A DNA stretch of 64,000 bases from Chromobotia macracanthus (Eukaryota > Chordata > Actinopteri > Cypriniformes > Botiidae). Shown in pieces: positions 54,701 to 64,000 of the stretch (its first letter is position 1; every line of letters begins with the position of its first letter). Below the pieces are notes generated by a model, which was not told the DNA's origin, searched no databases, and saw only the letters and a program-made list of their open reading frames with translations. Made by a program: the position numbers and the translations under genes. Where the stretch lies: assembly GCA_036877525.1 (NCBI GenBank), contig JAZGTH010000007.1, positions 5,001,001 through 5,065,000 of the forward strand, given 5' to 3'.

Positions 54701-57700
54701 TACAATGTTATTTCCCGGTGACAAAAGGTACCAAAAGATGACACAAGCTGTAAACATTACATTAAAGTTGAGAATTTCATAATGTGGATTATAAAACTGA
54801 TAGTTCCGGTCCTTGATTCTGCGTTTGAAGCCATTGTAAATGACTCTATAAACATATGTGACCTCATAGCATCAGTATTACTGTGCCACTGAGTCTGTGT
54901 TGTTTTTTTACCAATATTGTTACAATTTTTTGTTGCTGTTAATTTCATGAAACTTTGCCAGGTATATAGAATAACCATTTTATAAAAACAGAAAGCCTGG
55001 CAAAACCATGATTTATAGTGAATTTTGAACAGCTAAGTGGGTTTTACTCCACAACACAACATGCCCAAAAACACCCTGTAGCTGTTCTACATTCACTATA
55101 TAAACCACAACTTCTTAGGGCTTACTGCTTCAATAAACTGTGTCCGCCCTCATTTCCAGATGTACATGTAGAATATTAGCATGAACACATAGAGCTGCTG
55201 CATGATAAATGAATGTGAATATTGATTTAGAAGTGTATGAGCTCTATACCTTGTTCTTCTGAATGACATCAGAAGCTTTGAGGAGAGACTGGATGCAGGC
55301 TGACAGAGCTTCCTGTGACAGGCCCTGAAACACCGCCCTCTACAGGACACAAAACAAACACAACACGTCACTCAAAAACTACATTCCCTCATATCACACC
55401 TGTATTATTTCTGAACCAACAAAGGTGAATTCTTGTATTTTGGCTGCTCATTTTCATATAATGAAAGTGAATGAGGAATGGCACCTTTAAGACAAAAAAA
55501 TACTATGAAAGTATCAGAGTATCCTGTAGTCCATTCCCGTAGCTCAACTGGTCGAGCATTAACGTTATGGTTTTAATTCCCAGGGAACGCACATACTGGT
55601 AAAACTTTTTTTTTTTTACAAAGTTGCTTTGGATAAAAAGCATCTGTCAAATGAATAATTGTAAATGTTACATGTAGTATCTTCCAAATAACTGAGACGC
55701 TGTTTTTCAAATCTCCTGAAGCCATATAATATGCTGGGAAAGGACTATAAAAGTGACTTTTCTTGGAGATTGGACAGTGGCCTCACCATTTTTATTCATC
55801 ATATGGAAAAAAATGGACATTTTTTATTTATTACTGGCAGGCAATGTGTGTGAATACTCACGTCTATGCAGCGATACAGTTTGGACAGACACACTAGAGT
55901 TCGTCTCACAGTAGGATACCACATGCCATGAAGATCTGCAGGAGAAACTCGAGGATCTACACACAAACACACAGTCAGATCTGCACTTAGGCCCAGTACA
56001 GAGTGTATTCCAGTCACATGATCACAAAAATAATGTTTCACAAGCACACAACACACACCAGAGCTGAGAGCCTTTTTATTTTCAGAGTCGTCCAGCTGTA
56101 CGTCTGAGAAACTGTTTGATGTCGTCTTCATCTGCTCCTCTTTCAGACTCTGGGCGATTTTCTACATCAGAACAAACGGCGTCTCATTGAACAAACTCGA
56201 CATTAATAATTACGCATACAGACAGATGTCACACAATCCACGTCACACTGCTCTTCTAATATCAAAGACGAGCTGTAAATGATCATAAATCATGTCATAT
56301 CACAGTTATTCCTATGATAATGATGTTAAAGACCAAATATCCATCAGTCTTCTGCAACAGTATGTTTGAACACAACACAACACCTTTCAGCTTAATCTAA
56401 CGTAGTGCTCATCTGAAACAGCCTTTTTCTAGTCACTCACAGCTTGTTGTTAATAATCACTGTATCTGTAATAGTCTTTCTATTATCTCAGGTCTAAACA
56501 TTTGCATGACTATGATGCTATAAGCTTGAATTTTCTCATTAGAAGATATTTATTTAAAACATCTCTCAACATTCAGTCACGGTTCCCTTTCTGACTCCAC
56601 CCACCTCCATCATCTCCAGTTTTTCGGGGTAGGCTAGGTCTCCTGGTGCAGGGTTGTAGCCAATGATGTCTGTCTGTATGTAGATGTGCGTCCTGTACAC
56701 CAAACGCTCCTGTACGTCCTCCAACATCTGCTTCACAACTGCATCAAACGCTGCCAGCTGCAGCACTGCAACAAACCAACAAATCACAAGCCTGAACTTG
56801 GCAGATTTTAAAAAATCTAAATCTGCACACATGTACACAAAACTTCAACTGTACATCTGTCAGATTAGAAACTGCTTGATATCGTAATAGCCTATTATAT
56901 AATCTAGTTCTCTATCTTTCCCCTACATTTAATACTTACTTCTGATATTTTAAATAAAAGTGGGGGAATGAAAGAAACAGACTGAACAATTCTCAGCAGC
57001 TCTGCGAGACAACATTAGGTGTCAACAAATACAGCATGAGTTTTATATAGCTATAGCATACAGTAAACATATTGCAACATTATGGTGTCAAGACTCAAAG
57101 CTCAAATGTTGTAACCCTGCTGATATTATAAATATATAAGTCTTAGTACCGTTGTTCTGGACGTGATCCTCCAACATCTCGTTCTTCAGGATACCACAGA
57201 GTTCAGAGAGCGTCTCCAGGTGAATCACATGGATGATCAGAGGTCTCAGAACATCATACAGTGACAAACAGAGTTTCTCCAGCAGCTCACTGGAACAAAT
57301 GCATTTAATTCATCTACTACTTAACTTTAACGTTGACAAACATTATTGTAGCACTACAAATATATTAAAAAGCAAATAAAAAGATGCAAGGAGATTCTTT
57401 TAACTACTAGATATCTCATTTGTTTCCAGCACTTACTCCAGTTTGGATGTGGGTTTGGAGAAGAACTCGCTGTAAAGCTGGTGCTCATCTTGACATACAT
57501 GAACCATGAATGCACATCCACTGCGCACCTGTCAGAAAAACGTCAGGTGTTAGCTGAACGTGACAAATACATCAGATGTGACAAACTCAATTTAAAGGTG
57601 TTGAAGGAGATTCACATGTTTGTTTCTGCATGAGAACATGAGCTAGAGGATTCTGGTGAAGTTCTCACATGTCAGTTAAACACTGTAGATTCAGCAGTAA

Positions 57701-60700
57701 TGCAGCAAACGCTGTCAGATTATTTTAGTCTTCCATCTATTTTAGTGTTCCATCCAGATCAGCAGATAAAATCAAATATTTTCAGAACCATTGTTATAAC
57801 GCAACATCAAGAAAATCATTTTATTCCAGTATCTAAAACCCCTTACTCCTAAAGCAGCGAGAAGATGAGACACAAGTTACACTGATAACAAGACAGTAAC
57901 AGGAGTTTTTAAAGCTACATTTGAGTTCCAGGAACATCTCTTGAATGTAAACTAAGGCAGAACCAAACTGAATGAGAGCACCACAGCAAGATTTAAGACC
58001 CCAGAGCTTAGTGACGGCCCATCGGTCTAGAGGAACAGAGCCACAGCGAGAGCTGCTCACCAGAGCGCAGTGATCTTTGTGGTTCTGGCTGGTCAGGTCT
58101 GTGATGGTGGAGCTTATACTTGGGCTGAGCAGAACTTCTCTTTGGTCCAGATAACACTGGTGAATCTCGCCCAACAGCTGCTGGTACCTGGAAGAGACGC
58201 ACTGATGCCTCAGAATCACAGAGCCCACGTGTGATGTTGTTTCTCATTAAATGACAGATTGTGAGTCTCAAAGTCTGCACAAAATCTTGTGTGAAGGAAT
58301 CAAACGCATCTGCTGATGAGAAGATACTTCACCACTCACTCAGGAATTCGTTCCGAGCGCTGCTCGACCTGTTCAATCAGCCTCTAAAACGAGAGAGTCA
58401 GAAAATAAACAAATGTCAACACGTGTTAGCAATAAACTGAAATCAATAATCAAATGGTGTGTTTTCACCATTTTGTGAAACACCATCTTCAAATTTCTTT
58501 TTTGTGTTTCATAGAAAAATACCAGCATACAGATTTGAGATACAATATCAGAGTAAATAATGACAAACTTCATTTTTGTGTGAACTGTCCCTTTAAAAAG
58601 ATGTCATTGAAAGCAGACGTGTGGTATGTGCTTACAACACTTACTCTCACTTTAGGTGCTGCAGCTCTGAACTTCACATAGTAGAGCGTGAAGGCATTGT
58701 CCGCGTTTGGAGCGCCCAGCGGATCCTGTTCAAATCACAGGCAATACATCAACACAACATGTACAAATAACTGCAGTGCAATAATCAGCAAAACCGAACA
58801 TACCCTTTTGGTCAGCTGACCAGTGAGGTTCTGCAGAGTGTTGAGCGTGTGGCTCTTGATTAAATGCATAGCTTTAGACAGGCACTGCTTAAATTTAGTC
58901 AGATAGACTGGGTAATCTTTAAAGTTGGGCTGAAAACAAGAATGATATCAGATTGATTATTTTAATCATAATTAGATTAAAAAAACATTATTTCTCTATG
59001 GATTATAACTAGAGAAATATCCAGTTCACAGTTTTGTTTTGATTAAGATACTTCAAAGACACTAAAAGTAGGAAATATTACATATTTCTGGAAAAAAAAA
59101 CTTTAGGTATCCTAAACAAATTAAAGAGTAATATATTGTATAAAGTGATGAAAAATCGTTAATAGGGCACACTGTGCACTTGTGTGAATTATTTTGCTTA
59201 CATGTGATGACACATATTCTATGCATTCATCCAGTTTGGAAAGCATTGGAATAAATCCCTCACTGTTCACAGATAATGTCGGGGAATTGAGTCTCTGCAA
59301 AGAGGACAAACAGATTTAAGTATTAAACAGAAAACAGACACAGCTGACAAACTGACTGACAGAAGTGTCACAGCTTACTGTATTAATATTTTCCAGTTCA
59401 TTAAAATATGAAAGTTTCTCTTGGATGCTCTCTGCCAGGTCAACCAACTCCGACTGCAGAGAGAGAGAGAGAGAAAGAGAGAGACGTAGTGTAATTAATT
59501 TATCTGAACAATTCCTTCAAACGTCAATTCCTTCAAAAGGTCTGACTGTTCCCACACAGTGATTTGCAGTCAAAGAATGGAGAACGGACAGCAGATGAGA
59601 GATGCCGACCCACTGCAGACAATGTAATGGGGGCGTGTTCTACAAATTTTAACTCTATGCAAATGAGGAACATCATGTGGCAACAGGAGTGAGAACAGAG
59701 AAGGTCACATGACCTGTCTGCTGTGAGATACTGTAGTCAATGTCAGTTCATGTTACTATGAGTGAATGTTCAGCTATATTAGATTCTTCTCTACCCAAAT
59801 ATAGAGAAGATTAAGTCTTTAAAGGGTTTAATAAATATTAATTTATTAGTTAATGAGATGTCCTCTGGGGTACAGTATGAGAGCGTTAGTCAGTCTCACA
59901 CACACACACACACACACACCTGCTCCTTCAGCAGCTGCTCACAAGCTTCATGCAGAGTCCCTGTTTTAGTGGACACAAACAGATACTGCTTCTGCAGAGA
60001 GTCCAGGTGTTCCAGAGCGGTGTTCACGTCCCTCAAAATAGCATCACACTGCTCCTGGTAGCTGCTCAATACATCTCTGGTCTTTCTGTGAGGTACAGCA
60101 CAATTCATAACATCAGATTTCAAACTCTCAGGTCATTAGGGGCTCACAAACTGCAGATATCATATGGACATTCATGGTGCTATTTTTTTTTTTTAATCTG
60201 ACAGGTCTGGGCTGCGTTTCTCACAAAGTTTAAGTGTATCGTAGCACCAACTGGCACCAATGTTCTCTGTGATCAACTTAGGCTCACTGTTGAGAAACGC
60301 AGCCCTGCTGAGTGTGAAATTAGTTTCGAAAACATCTACGTGTGTATCAATACAGACACGTACCTGTACTTAGCAGCTTCATCTTGATCCATCTGAGCCT
60401 GCAGCTTTGAGAACCAGGAGAAAAACTGCCACACAGATGATGTCATTAGTCACATGTCCATGTCATTCATCACACACAATGGAACAAAAGCGTAAAAAGC
60501 TACACTATGTAAGAAGCTGACAAAAAATGATATTAAAAAATCTGTTCGAAATCATGTTCTTTCATTACCCTGATTCTCTACGGTGACTACATAATAAAGA
60601 TTTAGATTCTAGAAAGCAAAGAAAGTCCAGCTGCTGTAGTACAATACAAGGTGTGGTAGTTGCTGGAATTTTAACCACAACAACATTGTGCAACACTGAC

Positions 60701-62262
60701 TATGGATCACTCAAAAAGTCAATGCTCTGTGAAAATAAACAGCAAGCAAGTCTGCAGAGCCGGTATTAAAACTCAAGGATCAGAATGGATACAAAAAGGT
60801 CCCAGACATGCTTTTTATTAGATAATTACAGAATGCAACCCAGCTGTAACACAAAACACTACAAATACTGACTGTGTGACATCACACCTGTTGAGCTGTC
60901 TGTATCCTCGCATTCTCCATGTCTAGCATTTGAAAGCCTTGCAGAAGAACCTCCTCTGTGGACTCTGGGAGGGTTGTGGTGAAGGATGAGCGCAAAGAGC
61001 GAGAGGTCAGACTGCAGATGTCCTCGATGGGCAGCTGGGAAAACATGATGATTAATGTCTAAAGCCATTAGAGTCAAACGGTTATAAAGAGAATGTGCAG
61101 CACTGAACTGATGCTTTTCAAACAAACAGGGTTTGTGAGAAAATATCAGATCTAACAAATACCTTATTATGGCACATTTTAAACTGTATAAATGTCATTG
61201 TATTTGATAACTTTTAGATATCAGTACTGTATACATATATATGAATATTAGATGTTTAAATCAAGTGTCATTTGTTTTAATAAAAGACAGCTGATGCGCT
61301 TTTTCAGACTAAATGTTTTTAAGAAGTGAAGTGACGTGAAGCATGGTAACCTACACTCGAAATTCATTTTTGGCATTTATCGCACTCAAATTAATGCGCA
61401 TATATTATAAGTGAGTTGTGAACACACAATCCGGAGCAGTAGTGAACATACACACTCAGGGCGCTCAGGGAAATTTAGGTTTAAATGATATAAAATTGGT
61501 TTACTGATCATAACGCAGACAACAAAGTATTGTGATTGCGTGTTAAATGTTAGTGGGACGTATGTTAATGTGATGGACTGCGCCTGCAGTTTCTCTGACA
61601 TCTGTGTGAAACTGATCTGACTGCATCTAATGCAACATTCACACAGTTCAGCTGCCCGAATACTTATAATGATGGAAAAGAAAGGAAAATACACATACAC
61701 AGATGCATTACATGTAATATGAACAACAAAAATTATGCAAAGTTTATAATACTTTCAAAAGTTAACATGACTGGGAATAGTTTATGTCAACCATTCAGTT
61801 CAAAGATGTTTCTGGATATGCTGCTGTTACTAAAAGCTGAAGACTTGTGCTTTTAAAGGCTGTTTTGTTTACATACAGCAGACAGATGAGGACATACGTG
61901 GCATATTAACATACTGAGCTCAAACACTTTTCCTGCTGTTAATACTTTATATAATCTTAACATGTATTATAGTTATACAATAACTATTAATCATATTACA
62001 GTTACGATATGAATTATGATTTTTTTACAGTGTTCCTGGACATAAGACGAGTGTAACTCATCTCAGCTGTTAGCTGAGCAGCACTGACCTCCGGCGGAAT
62101 GGGAGAATCCTCAGCGGATGCGCGGATCTCGAGGATCGAGTCCGTCTGTTTGTCGGTTAACGGCGCCATTGGGTCGGTTCGGCGGTCCCAGTGAGACAGT
62201 TTCTCCCGGGTTTCCTTCTCAGTGAGATCTGACAGACACTGATCTGTGGTCGACGCCATCAT
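51730..62262 (-). CDS. cog3: Conserved oligomeric Golgi complex subunit 3
   Basis: Lobe A subunit of the COG tether on the cytosolic face of the Golgi, needed for retrograde intra-Golgi transport and glycosylation. 23 coding exons 5'->3': 62089-62262, 60888-61034, 60364-60425, 59920-60085, 59379-59453, 59202-59294, 58804-58929, 58645-58725, 58340-58383, 58061-58187, 57437-57528, 57150-57289, 56605-56765, 56059-56161, 55862-55956, 55250-55339, 54373-54493, 53721-53809, 53441-53575, 52659-52734, 52362-52489, 52158-52256, 51730-51756. All phases join into one 816-residue frame (human 828). Recognisable COG3 blocks: WDRRTDPMAPLTDKQTDS; the coiled-coil Sec34 domain (YQEQCDAIL, SLQKQYLFVSTKTGTLHEAC, LNSPTLSVNSEGFIPML); NADNAFTLYYVKFRAAAPK; RLVYRTHIYIQTD; SPADLHGMWYPTVRRTLVCL; LKKTRDAAFKILNP; NKDTEFILFKPV; and a tiny last exon ending LLLSVK. 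Start: first of two consecutive ATGs (62262; 62259 is equally possible). Cytosolic, no signal or membrane segment. Confidence 0.97.
55532..55670 (+). mobile_element. tRNA-derived SINE in cog3 intron 15
   Basis: A box GTAGCTCAACTGGTCGAGC, partly deleted B-box region (TTTTAATTCCCAGGGAACGC), a poly-T insertion near 55607, and the tail AAGTTGCTTTGGATAAAAAG, then CATCTGTCAAATG. Antisense to cog3. Confidence 0.8.
59895..59919. repeat. (CA)n microsatellite at the cog3 intron 4 donor
   Basis: About 12 CA units (GT on the cog3 strand) directly abutting the exon 4 end at 59920, so the 5' splice site is the first GT of a GT array. Confidence 0.95.
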
Positions 62263-62420
62263 GGCCAACAATGTTCGACGTCATCAGAACGGAAGCTTGT
62301 TCCGGGTTGGGCGGAGTCAAGAGGGAGGCAACCAATCAATGAAGAGGTTTCACCAATGACGCAGATGGGAAGTAGAGACAAAGCCCCTGTGGGAAAGTCT
62401 CCGCACTCGGCGACTATTTA
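62263..62420 (-). promoter_or_regulatory. cog3 core promoter region
   Basis: The 150 bp upstream of the cog3 ATG are rich in CG. They hold a CRE-like GACGTCAT (62278-62285), an ETS-like CGGAAG (62289-62294), a GC-box-like GGGCGGAG (62308-62315) and two CCAAT-type motifs (near 62331 and 62352). This is a typical TATA-less housekeeping promoter. Motifs were read by eye; the transcription start is not determined. Confidence 0.6.
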
Positions 62421-62716
62421 TGCAACACATCCGGGCATTTACTTCACTCATACAAGAACAAGTCTCATCTACTTTAATGAGGGAAGACAGATATCTCTAA
62501 CACCGCTGGCTTAGGGACCCTAAAAGCAGTATATTTCCTACCAACCATTACGCCTGACATCAAGTGCACTATAAAATCAGTTTCTTTGGCTTCATTCGCT
62601 AAAGCGAACAATGAACGTTGTGCTTACAGCCATTCGAGTGAGCAGAACTGCGACATCTCGTTATTAATATGATCTTTGGCACAGAGAAGCATGTAGTGAC
62701 CAACATTTTTAGCAAA

Positions 62717-62743
62717 AATAATAATAATAATAATAATAATAAT
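62717..62743. repeat. (AAT)n trinucleotide repeat
   Basis: About nine AAT units. The apparent poly-Asn/poly-Leu frames on the two strands are its translations. Confidence 0.93.
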
Positions 62744-63505
62744 GTGGCTTTATCCCCCACTGGAGGGTGCCCTAGCTGTGCAAAAGCTGAGCTTGCAGCC
62801 TGCGAAAGATATATTGAATTGTATATAATACATTTTAATAAAAACTCATTACACAACAAAAATTAAATATTGTAAATGTATTCGTATGCATTTTCAATCA
62901 CATAAGAAAGACATATTCAATGTAGAAGATATCTGCGGAGTAATAAACTGCATTCACACGAATAATGGGATAAGAAACTTTATTATTCCATGCCAGGACA
63001 TTTCGGATTACAAAATATAACAGTAACACTGTACACTGAAACACATTTCAGAAGCATTTTCCAATGAAGTTTTAAACTAATCAGAAAATTAATTAATGAA
63101 TTTAAATGTGCATGCATAAAGTGCAGCAGGTGCTACTTAATCTGCAACATCTATGAACCCTTTCTAACAAAAGAGATTAATTCCTTATTCGACTGATTAC
63201 TGCGACTAAAAGCATGTTCACCTCACATCATCTTTGTGCTTTTGGTTGGTCTATTCAACACAAATCTGGTATAATGACTCGTCCTGAGGACACAGGGAAG
63301 ACAGTTTGATTCATATATAACCACACTTTGGCGTTTTTATTTTGTCACATAACAAGCACATCAATGCAACGTGACAATGGGGGAAAAAACAAAAAGGTCA
63401 AAAAGTGTCACAGTTCTCTTGCAGTGTAACAAGGTCAAAGGTCAGGTATAAAAAGTGCAAGTACAATATATGGCTGTGTTCAGAACAGCACAGTACTATC
63501 CTATA

Positions 63506-63506
<1 letters not shown>

Positions 63507-63581
<75 letters not shown>
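63507..63581. repeat. Compound (CT)n(TA)n microsatellite
   Basis: About 40 bp of CT units changing directly into about 34 bp of TA units. Confidence 0.95.
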
Positions 63582-63584
<3 letters not shown>

Positions 63585-64000
63585 GCAATATATAGTTATA
63601 CTGTGCACAGTATGCAAATTTTTTATTTGCATAGAATACCCAGATGACCTACTACATTTGCCAAAATGTGTAGTACAGTATATTACAAAGTACACTGCAT
63701 GGAACATGGTACTGTATCCCACAATGCATTGTGCTCAACCCTCAACCCTTTAGTGTGCCAAATAAACCGTAAGTAACATCAACTGCGATTTCTAACATCT
63801 TTCTCTTCACTCATTTAATTGGACTGCCAAAAGTTGTCTCATTACAAACTTGAATTAAAAATGCGAAATAACCGTTTATATTTCTGAGATGATCGCTGTA
63901 TACCACTCACTGAACTAAACTGCCATGTGACAATGTATTAGCATACTATTGTTTTAAATACTTCTGTGCAATAAATCGTAAAAGTTAGTATTCTATTCTG

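Larger units (their letters stand above)
62421..64000. other. Upstream flank of cog3
   Basis: No gene recognised. Contains an (AAT)n run and a compound (CT)n(TA)n microsatellite. Overlapping short frames are repeat-driven. Confidence 0.55.

Overview
The window is vertebrate nuclear DNA from a teleost, most likely a carp-like cyprinid. It is AT-rich and mostly non-coding. It carries long (CTAT)n and (TA)n microsatellites and tRNA-headed SINEs whose 3' tail is typical of cyprinids. Its split genes have canonical GT/AG junctions. Four complete protein-coding genes can be reconstructed exon by exon: pcdh8 (+), cnmd (+), an endothelin B receptor gene (-) and cog3 (-). From general knowledge, all four human counterparts lie on the long arm of chromosome 13, so this is a conserved but rearranged syntenic block.

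Layout. 1-18.3 kb is a gene desert upstream of pcdh8, with microsatellites, SINE/LINE remnants, a small MITE family and one striking item. That item is an inverted, about 97% identical 271-bp copy (8225-8495) of the end of exon 1, intron 1 and exon 2 of the endothelin receptor gene, whose parent lies at 44702-44972. 18.3-22.9 kb holds pcdh8 (3 coding exons, 986 residues), with one very large exon carrying the whole cadherin ectodomain. 24.7-29.1 kb holds cnmd (7 coding exons, 299 residues). 29.1-41.6 kb is a repeat-rich intergenic stretch between the convergent cnmd and receptor genes. 41.7-45.4 kb holds ednrb on the minus strand (7 coding exons, 435 residues if one intron uses a GC donor). 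45.4-51.7 kb is non-coding apart from three small coding-like blocks (48378-49826, minus) that I could not assign. 51.7-62.3 kb holds cog3 on the minus strand (23 coding exons, 816 residues) with a CpG/CCAAT-type promoter just beyond 62.26 kb. The last 1.7 kb is upstream flank.

The genes do not form a pathway. pcdh8 is an adhesion/morphogenesis protocadherin, cnmd a cartilage anti-angiogenic membrane protein, ednrb a neural-crest/vascular GPCR, and cog3 a housekeeping Golgi-tethering subunit. No novel multi-gene system was found. The most unusual items are the ectopic receptor fragment, the probable GC-AG intron with a divergent third intracellular loop in the receptor, the unassigned coding-like blocks, and a hairpin formed by MITE ends. 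Exon boundaries were placed by reading frame continuity, splice consensus and remembered family sequences; no alignment or database search was run.
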